Origin: Lutjanus erythropterus
Taxonomy: Eukaryota; Chordata; Actinopteri; Lutjaniformes; Lutjanidae
Assembly (NCBI GenBank): GCA_020091685.1
Contig: CM034611.1
Location: 14,886,719-14,950,718, forward strand
Direction: 5' to 3'
DNA: 64,000 nucleotides
Position numbers and translations under genes: made by a program. A model generated the notes under the pieces. It worked only from the letters and a program-made list of their open reading frames with translations. It did no database searches and had not been told where the DNA came from. Positions 26,501 through 41,500 of the stretch are shown here, one piece after another (the first letter of the stretch is position 1; the number at the start of each line of letters is the position of its first letter).

Positions 26501-29500
26501 GAAAACAATTTCTTACAGTTAACTTTAGTGGATCAACCAGTTTGAGAATTTGATTATGTTGTACATTGTTTTTTTTGCTTTTACACTTCTGTTAATCAAC
26601 TGTTTTGATCCCAGTGTCCGGGAAGATTACGCTTTTCTCTTCATAGCAGTGGCCTGTGCTCATGTGCTCTCAAGATAAATGATCTCTCCCTGCATGTTTG
26701 AATGGCTGGTAATCAGTAAAAATCAAAAAACTTTGTTGTTTGGTTAGAATAAAAATAACCCAGTGCTACAATACAAAATGTTCTCTGCCTCACACATGTG
26801 CAGATCAACTCCTTATGTCGACAAGCTCCCATCTGCCAGGATCCTCTCTTCTTCACTCACACATCAGCTCATCCTTCACTCGATTTGATAAAAGCAGTAC
26901 TCGCAGGACTGCCATGAGTCTTTGCTTCTGATTTTTTACATTTTGGAAGTTCTCTAGATTTCCATCATGGAGCGTAAACTTAAGTCATGAGATACAGTCT
27001 GGCGTTGCAAACCTAAAGTTAAGACTCATTCTGTTTTGGTCTTCGTCTTTGCTTGAGGAGGTGCTTCAGCATTGGATGAGTCATACTTCAACCCTGATTC
27101 CAAAACAGTTGGGTCGCTGTGTAAAACATGAAATAAAAACAGATATCATTGCAAAGACAAGATAATTCATATTCAAATAGATTATTTGATTGATTATGAT
27201 TGTTTTTTTTAATTCTGCACTAATTCTAAATTTAATGCCTGCAAGAACAAAAGACTGGAAACGTTGTGGAATGCTAAAAAAAAAAAAGGTTCAACACTTT
27301 GTCAAAAACTGCAATGTCCAATGGTCCAACAGGGTAAAAACAATATATATATACAATCCTGTGACTTTGATATATACAATGTCTGTGACCTTTGACCCCT
27401 CAGGTGGTGTTGCATTAAAAAGCAACATATTATATAAAAGATATTACTGCATGGAGTCCCTGCTTATTTCAGTAAAACGATGCAAAGACACATTGTGCAC
27501 ATGATACAACAGTGTGGCTTTGTAGTAAAAGAGTTCAGGTACTAGACTGACCTGCCTGCAGTCCAGACCATTGTAAATGTGTGGTGCATAATGAAGTGCA
27601 AAATACGACAAAGGAGACCATGGACTGAAGTCGTATATCAACCAAGAATAGGAAAGAATTCCACTTTCAAAACTTAAACAATTAGTGTCCTCAGTTCCCA
27701 CATGTTTACTGAGTGTTGCTAAAAAAAAGAGGTGATGTAACACAGTGGTAAACACGCCACGGTCCCAGCTTTATTGGAATGTGTTGCAGGCATCAAATTC
27801 AGAATGAGCGTCAGAATGAGTTTTTTTGTAATTGGGGTTGTACCAAAAGGAAAAGCTTAACCCTCTGAAGAGACAGAAGCTATTGATGAAATGGATGCTG
27901 CAGACTGAAAACACTGACCACATGTTTTACAAGAAGTGGCTTTAATGCAATAGGCTCATCACCCAAAACTTTTATCACACAAAGGAACACACAGGCCTAA
28001 TTTGTCAATTTTCAAAGAGTAAGGCCTAAAAAATAATTAAATGAATGCTGCTCACCTGTATGTCGATGTGTTGCTGTATATGGCCTAATGTTTGGGTGTC
28101 TGTTGTGCGTGTGTGTGTGTGTTGGTGTGTGTTAGTCCCCATGCTACTCTGCCTGGACCACAACAATGGAGTCCATCAAATGTGCTTTACAAAGCCTGCA
28201 GTAGGCTCAAACTTCCATCCCAGCCATGTTTGAGGTCTGTGACTGCATGCACACATCAGCAGCAGTCCTTGTTGTGCGGAGGGCAATGTTGGACGCAACC
28301 CCAGATTGTGGTGATTATTACTGCTGACCACACACGTATAGCTGCACACATGCAGGCTATAAAATATTTAACTCCAAACTTCCATCCTCTCTCTTTCTGT
28401 CTTGTTTGCACTCAACATGGAATCAATTTGGCAAGAAGTGAGACCCGTGTTTGTTATTTGGGCAGAAGCATCACCAGAGGGTTTTTCCCTGTTCTCTTTT
28501 AGTGCTTTTAGTTTTGTCATACTGGGAGAGAGATTATACAACTTGGGTTTTGCGCCACTGACATTAATATACTCATAAGTCATTTCAAAATCATAACCAC
28601 TCTTTATTTTGGGAGATGGAGAGATGAAAAGGTGTTCCTTCCTTGGATTAAAGCATCCAAACAAAGTGGAAAAAAAAAACATTTGACTCATTTGTCCTTG
28701 TGTCATGCAGAGTTGTGATAAGGACATGGTGAAAGGAAATCCAATTTCATCACTTCATTGTGCCCTTCAGTGTGCAATCAATGCTTTTTCTTGTTTAGTT
28801 TTTTCTGCCCACATCTAGCGTGTAGCCTTGTTGTTTTGTACATGATTTTTTTGATATGCACTATTAAGGGACGTCATACATGTTGACGTCTTCCAGGTGA
28901 CTTTATAAATATGTATGCCTTCGCCAAACTTGATGAAACAACTCAACTTACATTTGATTGTAATGTTTGTTTATTTATTGATGTTATCTAGCGAGGTGAA
29001 TTACTTACAGATTCAGTATATCCTGTTTGTTTGCCCAGCCATCGGATTCCACAGTACCACCAGTCATTTCCAGGATATATGGTCCTGATTAGACTATAGA
29101 CTTTCCTGTAGTGGACAGAGCAGCTTGAGGGCAGGAGAAATGCAAATGTTAAGCAGTGGACATGGCTAATGAGAGAAAATCTGCATATATTAAATGGTCT
29201 TATGAAAAAGGCCAGGCTTTCCTTTGCTCAGTGGACCTTTAAAGGTTCTATATGACATTCTAACCCTAACCCAGCAAAGCAATGTACAACCACCTAAACA
29301 AAAATGTGTACACCATATTTCAGATATTTTCACCACTTTACCTTGCTGTCAGACTGCCTTTTGCAACGGGAAACGGTTGTTGAATAAGCCACATATCGCT
29401 CTCTCCAAACCAACTGTACTCCATAGGTAAAATCGGTCATTTTACCTCACAGAACACAGGACTGTCTGAGCTACCGCTGCCTCAGTCTGCAGCGGCCATG

Positions 29501-32500
29501 AGTTTGACTCCAACTCCCATTCTCTTCTTCCCCTTTCCTTCAGCTGTCCTGTCATTTAAGGCATACAAAGCCAAAAAAGATACAGATTTATGTAACATAC
29601 TGACTGTGACTGAAGTGTCTGACACAACCCCACATTAAATAATCCAAACTATTTCATTTATGTTCAAAATCCAATATATAGAACCTTTAATATAAGCCAG
29701 GTGAAACCTTGACTTGGATTTCCATAAGAATTATGGCTGTAACGCCTCTATACTGTAATGATGTATAAGACTATTGGCATTTGGGAAACTGAAACTGGGA
29801 ATCTGTTGGTGGCCTTGTTTGCCAGAGTTGAGAAGACCCAGAGAGAGAGGAGGACAAGATGATGTCATGCTGTTGGATTTGGGGGGATACCACCAAAGAG
29901 AAAGAAATAAAGTTGGGGAGGGGATTCAGTTGTAATGCTCAACCCGCCTTGCTGCTTTATGAGGGCTGTAATTAAGGATTGGCTTGTGGTGTTGTGGTCC
30001 TGCCGCCACTGAGGGCCTCATGTATCTAACAGACACAAAGATCAATGCCACAGACCCTGGGAATCCTGTTCTGTCATTTATCAGAGGACTTGTTTTTCAC
30101 CCTACCTCTTCTTTGGGAACAGGCTTTTAAGCCCACTTTGAATCCTGAAAATCATAAAATGAGCAGCCTCTTATATCCCAGGTTTGTCCTTAAGTGTTGC
30201 TGGAAGACTGCGCTGTATGTATATCACCAGATCTCTGCAGGGCCGTACTCTGTGTCAGCACTTTGTCAAGTCGACTCTGTCTCTCATTAAGAGCTTAGCA
30301 CATCAGATGACGTAAGCGCTGGCATCAGAGGTATCATAACTTATCTAGTGTAAACCAAACTTACAGGAGATAAAACTATGGCTGACAGGCTTTATTTCTC
30401 ACCTGTGCTTGAAGCTCATGTGCGTTTGGTCCATGGGCTTAACAGATCAGCTGGCCACTTGTGTCCCATCAAAGGAATAAATCGGAGGATTAGGCACGCT
30501 GCCATTACAGGACTTGGCAACCTCACTCTGCCTAACAGGTCCCTTTCCAAATCATACACTTGGCCAGGAAGCGGCCGGAGCGGCCCCTATAAGTGATCCA
30601 ATCTGCTGTTTTAGAATTTTCTTTCATATGCTTTGGAATATGATCATCTTTATTTTTGTAAAATACCAATATCGTGTGCTCTTGAACTACCCAAAATGGC
30701 AGATTTATTGTTCTTTAACTGCTGGTGTAAGTTTGCTGCTGTCAGGCTCTTTGCCAGGACACTAGTGTGCATACAAGCTCCTATAGATTTACTGATAGTT
30801 ATACAAAAATGTCCTGAACCACTACTGACAGTCTATCGTCCCGCATTCACTAAACAGAGTGCACTGCATGCTCCGGGCTTTCATCTACACTTGCTGTGGT
30901 TTCTTATGTTTTTCTAAAGCCCATAAAATAATAATTGCCCCTTTTTTCCAGCAGATATGGCTCAGATATTTCCAGCAATGGCTGAAAATTATATAAAGAG
31001 TTAATTGAAGGGTCTTTCGTCTAATGTGACTTTCTCTCTCTTGTGTTCTCCTCGCTAACTAGCGTCAGGCTGTCTGGGAGGCTGATCTGAAGGCTGTGAG
31101 AGGTGGGAGCTCTGTCGGGCAGACGGGCCTGCTGCTGGGTGACTCCCTCTTTTCTAAAGAGCTGGAGAACATGGGTAAACAGCTCGCTGGTAGGCAGTTC
31201 TGTCTTATGTGCATGCATGTGTGCTGTGCCTTTATGTGTGTATGAGTTTGATTATCCAGTCCCTTCAGGATTTCACAGGTTTTTTTGGAGGGATTGCCTA
31301 AAATGCCTGATTTCACAGCAGCTTTTCTAAAAATAAATGTGATGTGATGTGTTTTTTGTTTTTTTTTTGCCCCTCAAAAATTGTGATTTTTTTCTTTTGT
31401 TTTGTACAATTCATTAGAAATCAAAGGTAACTTGTTCCAGGGAGAATAAAACCACACTCTGTTTGGGTTTTCTAAGAAAAACTTAATAACAGTGACAAAC
31501 AGTGACCAATCTTGCGGTCTTTTCAGTACCCATGACAAAATAAAAAAACAAACAAACATGTGTGACACATGTACACGTCTTCATTTACAAATGACACATA
31601 ATTTTTGAGAAGACCTGATTGTTCTTGGGCGTTGCGACTTGAAAAGGTCGAGAACCACTGACCGAGGACACTCGGTACAGAGGGCAGGTTTATTCTCCCT
31701 TGAACAAGTGGCCTTCAGTTTTTAATGACTTAAAAAAAAAAAAATCACTTTTTTCCCCACTAGTTTCACTGGTTCCTGCAATTTCGTGGGAAAAATGTCT
31801 CAAAAATCACAACTTGTATCACAGTTTTTTAGAAAAGCTGCCATGAAATCAACAAAAAGTCAAAATCCTGGAGGGACTGTTTACTGAATAGAGTGGGTAA
31901 ATCTGATCTTGGAATACAAGACATAGGCCACACTGTGCAAACTTTCACACACACACACACACACTTTGAACTACAGAGACTTATGAAATAGAAAGGGGTT
32001 TAGAGAGGGAGGAGTGGGAGGGGGGAGAGTCCGGCAAAAGAATGCATTGCTTTTGGCCAAGGGATTTTCTTGGTTAATTAAAAACTGATCTTCCTGCTCA
32101 AATGTGTCAAGACTAAATAGAAAAAACTAATTAAAGTTCATTTCTACTTGCCAGGAATTCATCTCAGCTCCAGCTTTGACAGTTTCAATCAATAACTTTC
32201 AGCTCTGCTGAGTCACGGCGCTGGAGACTGTCTGACAAAATGGAATTTGTGTGGCATTTTGGAAATCGTTTATTCCTAATGCAGTTCAAGGCTCGTCTTT
32301 GATATATATGACGTCTGGGTGACTCAGAGACTGCTTTTGTTGTCACGATGATCAAGCGCGTATCCACTCATGAATCAGATGAAAGCCTGAGTGGAGGCCA
32401 GAGGGACTGTCGCCATTTACCATCATGTGTCACCCACTTGTTTGTTTATGCTTGTCCTCCCACTCTGTTTGACAGCGTCACTGTGTGTAAAGACCTCATA

Positions 32501-35500
32501 CCCGTCTTCACATACCAGACTTACACAAAGCATACTGGTCCCACTTAGCAAACTTATTACTGTCACCCAACAGTGATCCCAGCTGCTGCAGTCTTCTCAG
32601 CTCATCTGCCCTGAATACACTGTTTCCCTCGGTGCCTACAGAACAAAACGGCACGCTGGTGCTTAGCAGGCACTATAAGAGGACCATTTGTGTTAACAGC
32701 ACACTCGGTTTTGCCCCAGAGGTCCTCAGATGGCATTAATTTCTAGTTGTTTTACACTGAGTTACTGAATATTCAGGCCGAGGGCTCCCACCAGGCAGTT
32801 CACTGAAGCCGTTCTACAACCTAATTCAGCTCTTTCAAGCCTTTATTAGCTGCTAATACTTTCCATGTTTGGAGCCAGAGCCTCACGTTTCATCTTATAT
32901 TGTTACCCCAATTATGTGGGTGTGAAATCTGCCTTTTGTGATAAAATGAATATGTTTTTTTTTATATAACATACATGTTATATAATGTATAATATCCAAG
33001 AATGACTGCTGACTAAATCTGTTATTAAATGATTTCAACATTAAAGATCCAGTGTGTGGGATTTACAGGGATTTATCAGCAGAATATGGCAGAAATTGAA
33101 TATAATATTCATAAATATGTTTTTATTAATGCATAATCCCTTGAAAATAAGATTTATTGTGTTATTGTTGCCTTAGAATGAGACATTTATCTACAGAGGG
33201 TATAAATACTTAGACGCCACATTGGCCCATGTGGCGTAAGTTATAAGAAAAAACCTTTTCTTTCTCCATTTAGATCATAAAGCCTTGATATAACTTGGCT
33301 CATTTGAAATGGAGGTGAGAGATAAACGTCCTAGTGCTTTTTATGAAGAAAAACTTCAGCTCCCCCATTAACATGTATTTGTTTACAGGTCTGTCTTGTT
33401 GGGACCAATAGGTCCATGCCGCCATGTTGCACTGCCATGTTTCTATAGAAGCCCAGAACAGACAAACCAAACACTGGGACTACATATGGCTTTTCGCATT
33501 TTGCACGAATTTTACAATCACCATAGGTTCTCTTACACGCTCAGAGGGGGACAAGATGCGCAGATGTCCCTGCTAGATGCCACTAAATCCTACACACTGG
33601 TTTTTAATATAAAGCTTAATTTGAAAGCGGCGTCACATAGGGATGGGTATTGTTTTAGAAATTTCAGTATAGTTGATGATACGATATATTTTTCATACGG
33701 TTTTATATATTCCTTACATGTTGGGAGTATGAACTCATTTTAACGCCTTTATCCATTTTACAGAAAGTGCCAGTCTTCTCAATACATCAGTGTTCAATAT
33801 AAAGGTCATTGCTTACTGTAACACAGTCAAGAGTTAGAGAAGTTTCCTATTTTAGAGCCAGAAAAATCTGATCAGAGTCCAAGTAAACAAGGCTGAGAAT
33901 CTTGCCAAGCTTTTGATTGGAACTATTGATTTTTTTTTACACTTCTTGATGCTACACATACATTTTTGTTCTGTCCTCAAAAAATATTCGTAATATTCGT
34001 ACTTATTCATCTATCTAAGTGATGGCTACTGTGTTAATTTCTTCAGGCAGCAGCTTATTTTATTGTTGTCAGCCTGTAGATGAAAATACAGACAAGCGAT
34101 TTGTGATTAGCACTTAAGTTTATTTTCAGAGGAGGGACCTAATAAAGTTTGCATGCGTTCTGAATGGCTCTATAGCGTGCTCTGGCCCTGTGCTCCCCCA
34201 CCACGTGCAACTGCTGCTTGATCAAAGACTTTAATAGATTAGATCTGTTTCTATTTCTTCTTGTCTCTTTCTCTCTGTCTCTCTCTGTCTCATTTTCTCC
34301 CCATCTTTCTTTTTCCAGTTCCTCTTATTACTGAAAGACGGGATCAAAACTTATCAAAAGGTTTAAACCATATGGATTTTGATGTTACCTCTTTGATGTC
34401 TCTGAGCTGTCATTTTATATCAGCGTCAGTGAGATGGCTTATAGTATTTCTGTGTTCAACACAGTCGACTGCAGAGGATTTCAAAATAAAGTTGCTTGTG
34501 ACAGGCCATTCATTAATGCCAGGAAGCAAAGGGGAAGCAACTGGTTTACAATAAAATCATGAACGGAGCAACCATTTATGGAGGGGAGAAAGACTTTCAC
34601 AACAAAAACATGTGGTGTTTATCGTTATTTTGGTAAATAACGAGAGGAAAATATCTGCTTTATGGGAACAGATTACTAATGAACATATCCTGTTTACGAT
34701 GTAATGATAACATCAGGCATGGTGTGGGTGGTTAAAGGCTTTAAATGGGAAATCATCATATGTGGAACTTGAATTTACACCGGTTTTTCTTCTGTGGGGG
34801 AGACTGGGGATGGTTGCAACACCTTTTGCATTTCTCTCAGTTACTCAGAGATTATTTGAACCAGAACAACCAAATCTGAATATGTTAAACTTATATCTGT
34901 TTTCTAATTAGTCATACCATTTAAAGATGATTACATTACATTGCGCCTCCTGGTGGCTGGCTGCAGTACATGTCATAAATTCCACCCCTCCATTTTAGCA
35001 GATAGGACATTGATGTTTTAGATCATTTAGGCCAAAGTACACGTCAAGTAGTTTTTTCCCCCCAATGGTTTCTGTCATTTTAGGTAGTTCTTATCATTGC
35101 TGATGTATCTGTAAGTGTTTAATTTCCTGATCAGTTGAGTATTAATTAGTTATTTAATTTAATATGTAAATTTAATGAATTATTTAACAATATTTATTAT
35201 AACAGTTATTGAGTTTTGTTTGTCTATGCATAAGCCTACTTTGAGTTGATGTACAGATGTTACAGATGGTATTCAATCTCTCTGATTCAGTTTGAGAACA
35301 AATATGATAAACTTTTATTAAACATGTATTTATTGTGCAAAACTGCAACAATGACTCCTTTATGTTGAAATCACTGTCTATTTTGATGTGGTTTTTATTA
35401 ATTAAAAGTTTTTATTAATTAAAAGTTTTACTAATTCATGCCAAAGGTTCGGACAATATTACAAAAATAAGGCTCAAAAATCACATGTACTTTCTTACCT

Positions 35501-38500
35501 CCAAAACTATTTTTTTGTTGTTGTTGTTTTTTCAAGTAGCAGATGTTCAGTGTGTCTTCTGTCTTCCTGGTTGGAGTAGGTCTAACTGAGCATGTGCTCA
35601 GAGACTCATTGTAACCATCCTTTTTTGCAACTGTCCCCAGTCTGCCCTATAATCTAAGTATTTCACTGCCCCCAGTTGGTCATAATATCTAGTAGTTGTT
35701 CAGGCAGACTATCAATCTTAAAACAAAGCTTCTTTATGGTTTCTAATGATTCATACTGTAGTCTTGCCATTGCCACAAGCTGACATCATGATATGCTTTG
35801 AACACAAAGTTAATTATCTTTCAACTTTCAGTCAGAGTGAGACAAAGCGGTAACCTGCATCTTTAGTTTTTTGTCTTATTATTTAGAGAAGTAACATGTG
35901 TTGAATATACTCGGGTTAAAGGAACACAGTCGGACACAATGTCATGAAGTACACGTGCAGATTATTGGGCAAGGCACTGAGCAGTATGTGCTCTGCATTG
36001 CATCTCGCTGCAAAGGTTGACCTCCATACAATCAGAGCTGATTAAGCGCAGAAACAGCAATCTAATTATGCATGTCAGAGAATGAGATGTATTTGATCCC
36101 TGAAGGATTGTATACAAAACAGTCTGGAACAGATTTCAAACCAACTAAATCATGTCCCAGAGCTTAATATAGAGTAGTATTGCAGAGGTTTTTCAGCTTT
36201 GCATACTAAATGGATATTTGTAAGTGAACAAGAGTGTATGCTTCGTGTTTTTGTGTGGAAAAATGTTGTTTGTGTAGGAAGACAGCACTGTTTTCTCAGA
36301 AACAAGGAAGTGAAGGTTTGTGAAATACTCGTCATGCTTCCTCTTGTTATTTATTTAACGTCACACGTATACAGTCTTCCAGAAATACTCGCTCCCGATG
36401 AGTCATTCCTGAAATTATCCCTCTCAAATGATAACTCCCAGACTGGTTTGTTGAATAGAAATCGCCATGGTCTTGAACAAAAGCGTAAAACATGGAAAAA
36501 ATTACCCAGATGTTGATCGCAGGAGTTGGCAGCGTCACTTCTTTCACAAACAGAAAATGTTTTTGAGACTACCAGTGAGGCAAACAAATGTGTTTTTGTC
36601 AGGCACAGGAACATATTTTTTTTTTTTTTTTTTACCAAGCTGTGCTTACTGTATATCAACTTGGAACCTTTTCTGACAGAGGAAGCTGGATTCACCACAA
36701 TTTACAGGGTCTATAAATATTGTCATCATTGCCCAGAAGAAGGATTAAACCGAGCGGTCTCGCCCTCTTTAATGCTCAGTAAAGTTTGTGAATCATCAGT
36801 CTTGTAGGACATACTAACCTCACAGCCTCTGAATATGTAATAAAAATATAAGCCTGATTTAATCTGGGAATTGCTAAGGCGAGTTACTGGTGTTATCTGG
36901 GATTTGTTTTACAGCACTGCTGTGTTACAGTTACTGTATACTTATAAAAGATATTCTCACTAGATGTGTGGGAAATAGAAGTTTGCACAGCGTTTAATTT
37001 TCACTTTTTGCCTTTTTTCTTTTTCTCATTTTGAGTTTAAGTTTCTTTATTCAGCAAATGACAGACAACAATGTCACAATTAATGCTATTTCTAGACTAT
37101 TGATTATGTAACAATTAATATATTTAATACAGTTAAATTCTAAACAGTGATTAAGAGATGAATCATTAACAACCTATACACATTTATTTTAAATCTGTAA
37201 GTCCTTCTTAATGTAATAATTTTCTATTTTAATTTTCAAAATTTCTCCTTTCTTTCTAATTTGCTTATTTTATGCTATATCATCTGCTTTTCCCTGCAGA
37301 GGTTGAAAAGGACCTGGCCAAGCTGGCAGAAGTAGGGAAGATGACCACTCGGAGCACCAATAATCCGCACAGTAGTCTGCTCCACACCCCTCTGCGCCAC
37401 AGAACGCTACCAGACACACTGCCTCTTACCAGCCTGGTCTCCAGACCCCAGTCTCCAGCCGGCAGCCTCTCAGGCAAGCCCTGCGGTGTGGGCCTCCCTC
37501 TGCTCAGCCCCAAGCCCACCTCCCTGGTCATGGGTCGGACTCAATCTCCCAGCAACCCTTCGAGCAGGACTCAAACCCCCAGAACGCCCAGCAGGCCCCT
37601 GACCCCAAATAGTTTACTGACACGCTCCACCTTTAACACTGGGTCTCATAAAGAGGTGACCTTCAGGAGGTCGCGGAGCCGCCCTGTGACACCCACAAGT
37701 CAGCCCACACACCCCCGACCACTGCTCACCCCGCCTGGACTAAGCACTACTGACAGCCTTGGTGCCAGCCTACGAGCCTATCTGTCTGAGGTAAGACCTG
37801 AAACTTGGCATCATGAACCCTGCTGCTGCTCACTGTTTTGAGCAAAAATAAATTTCCACCACAGGAACTTAACTTGACACAGTATCCTCCAAGGCCATGT
37901 TGATGTCTGATTCTACATATTAGCATTAAAATTTTAGCTGGTCCTCACGTGTTAGATTTATCTACTGCAGTACAAAGTACATTTTGTAAAACATAGAGTA
38001 AAATCGTCATAAACTTTGGATCATGGACTTGAAAATCACTCCAACTTTATTGTAATGTTTCAGTATGGTGAGCGTGAACTTATGTGCTGAGCGTTAAACA
38101 GGCTCAATGCCCAAGTAAAGCTGGCTGTAGAACATGAGAGCGTTTACACAGAAAGATTATGACCGAGAGCACCAGAACACACACTGTCACACATGTGCAT
38201 ACCCTCACACACACACATACACACACACACACCCTCACAGACACGCTTCGTGTGGGGTTTAGTAGAGAGTCACGGAGGTCCGTACAGTAGTATGTCATTT
38301 CATTGTGGAAAAATGAGTCTGGCATAAAAGGAGAAACTTTCAATGGGATTTCTTTCTTATATTGCTTTCATGATTTACTGAACAGGGGTGCTGTTAAATG
38401 TGAGACCTTTTTGAAGGCTTTATTAATGGTGGGCAGGAATTTTGCAGTCCCTCTGTATACTCTTTGACAGTTATGCTAGTTGACACCTAGTGAGATTATC

Positions 38501-41500
38501 CAAAACACTGGTGCACCCAGTCTGCTTTTATTAAGGCCACCTGGTCCTGTGTAGAGGGACTAAAGCCCCTAAAGGAGGCCTGTTTAGAGAAACCTTTTAA
38601 ATACTCAATGAACAGGAAAGATGTATCTGCTTTTTTTTTACCGTCTTTCTTGACTACTTGTGTAGGCATTTAAAGCTCCATTGTATGAGATTTACAGGGA
38701 TTTATTGGCAAAATATGACAAATTATATATACTATTCAAAAGTCACCTGAAAATAAGAACTGTTGTGTTTTTGTTACCTTTATATCTTGAGAGGGAGCAG
38801 GGTCACAATGTTGCACCGCCATGTTTTTGCAGTAGCCCAGAACAGACAAGCTAAACACTGGCTCGAGATTTACAGATCCTTTCACGTTTTGCACAAGTTT
38901 CATGGCCACTGTAGGTTTTTCCTCACACACAAAGGATTGGGATGTCGTCATTTTATCACAGAAAAAGAAGCGCACAAAAATGTATTTTGTAGTCATGGGG
39001 CAATTTTTTTCTATCAAAGTTTTGATCTTTCCATATACAAAATGATTTAAAAAAACAAAAACAAAAAACAAATGTAGTACTGTTATGCCTTAAGTTTGTG
39101 AGTGATCTCAATTACAATTTTTGTTCATCTCGGTTTATTGTACCGTCTCTTCTTTTCATGATGTCGTTCCCACTTTTAAAGCGTAAAGTAACATTTCTAC
39201 AAAATGTCTAAAAATGCTAGACCAATGCTGTTTTTCTTTTTAGTTTGATACTTATATTATCCCAAATGTTTCCAACAAAGGTCAAATCTAGAGGCATTTG
39301 TTATTTATTCAAGGTAACAGTACGTTTCCTGCTAGCATCTAGTTGCTGTAACTTTTGGGAAGACTACTGACTACAAGACCTACAAGAACTTGAATATGAC
39401 GTACATTAAATGTGTAAGATAGATGGCTAAATTATCAGACTGACCTCTCTTATTTTTAGTCTTCACAGCATATAAATTAATATACTTCTTGTCCTATTTT
39501 TCCATATCAGGATGAGTTTTACCAGCAGCTTCAGGCCATCCGACAGCCTTGGCATATTCCCAGTGACACAGACAGTGACATCCTGGAGCCTCCGGAGCAG
39601 GATAAGAGTGAGTGACCTATCTCGCTCTTCCTTCCTTCTGTCTTTTGTTTCTTTTTTTAAACCCTACATTTGATTTGTTTATCTCCTCATTCAGATTTTC
39701 TTTACTAAAGAGAGCAATCATTCAGCTGAGTCCTCAGTTGCAAATCTGACAAATTACCCCTGTAATGTTTTTACCTTCCCACTGATTCCCTACTGATTTT
39801 TTTTTTTCTAAGACGTGCGGCTCATTTCATTTACTGTAATGTCACTTTATGACAGTGAGTAACTAAGTGGCTTACGATCTATTAAAAACTGAAGATTAAT
39901 GTGCAAGTCATCCTTGTAAAATTCTGAGCCGGCGCAAAGGGGCTGACGCATGAAAATTTCCACGTCTCACAGTTGGGTGAAATCCTGGGGGGGTTTCATA
40001 CGGGGGGAAACGTTGTCATGTAAAATATTCTTTCCTGGCATCCAGAAAGAGATATATATCTCTATCATGATCCAGTCGATAGACATGAACGGTTCTTGCT
40101 TGAACGTCGTAAATCCAGTTGTAGTAGTGGTCTGGCTGGGATTCAGTACAGCACATTACTCTGGATCTGAACATGACAGAATTAGATCAGACCTCCTTGA
40201 ATGTTCTGGTCCATAAATCACATGGATGTGCTGTATGTGGCAATATGGTCTGATTGTCAGAGGCTTGTAGTCCAGAATTCACTGAGGTCCTCTAACTAAC
40301 TGTCAAATTTACGCTCTCTTAACATTGGTTAAGAAGTATAACATTTGTCCTGATTTTGGCAAAAATCATAGGCTCATACCTGTTAGTCACAAGCGGGAAT
40401 GAAATTATTGTGGGATACGGTCTGCAAAGTTGATATTTTTGCTTTGGGATGATGTGAACAGCTCACAGGTCATCACAGATCAGCCTCTGAGCCTATGAGT
40501 GATAATACAAATATAAATTTTGGCCCAGTAAAAGGTCAAAAGCCACGCTTCCTCCACAGGAACATTCCCCAGGGCCACACTGAGTCAAACCATGCCGTGC
40601 TGATTTGCATTTCCATTACCACTTTTATCATGCAGAGTCGTGCCAAGTAGCACCCAAGAGTGGATCAAAACATGCCCAACCTGCCTGTAAGCGGGTTGCG
40701 GTGACATCTTGCTGACTATAACTCCCTTCTGCTCGTCAAGTGTGCAGGCCTCATGTCCTTGCAGGAGAGCAGAGAGAAAAAGGCCTTTAAAAGTCTGTCC
40801 CTTCTCAGCTCTCAGTACTTTTGCAGCTTCTCAGTTATTCTTCTGTGTTGCTGTTTGTACTTCTGTTTTATTTCACAGTTTTACTTTCAGCTGTGTAGGA
40901 GCCATGTTAAGGTCGTGTTAAATAACAAAATAAAGGGGACACCTTCGAGCAGGTGGCCCTGTTGTAATGGCCATGCAAACCCCTGCTGTGCTGGGCTGAT
41001 GTGCCGATTCAAACCGAGTCAAGCCAAGTCAGCACATACGTGGAAAAGGGGTATCAGTTCCTTAAAAAGAGGTTCATGGGACTAAGAGTTCTGGGTATTT
41101 TGTGTTGAAATGAAGCTAAAGTGAACAGAAATGCAATAACTAATCCTCTTTGGAAAATGAAAGTCCACATTTAATTTTTTGGACATCTAGCCATTGGTTT
41201 TTGAGATACCTTTTGGACCAGAGTGGAACATTGGAAAAAAGTTTGACCCAATACCCAAATTTCATGGTAATCTGACTTGGAGTTGCCAAAATATCTTGCT
41301 CTGAACATGTTGGACAGACAGACAGACTGATCAACATGCATAACCAACAGACTGATTACCATTGTTATATTTAGAATCAACCACTACTGGGGCAAAAATG
41401 CTGACTCTGAAGTTAATTTATGATTGAGTCAAAAAATTATACAGTATATGCCCTGAATCCCAAAATGTTCTCAGATTAACTTGCGCTGTTTTCTCAGTAA

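Noticed and set aside
33396-33743. 115-codon frame
   Set aside because: It lies mostly inside the inverted-repeat element 33041-33607.
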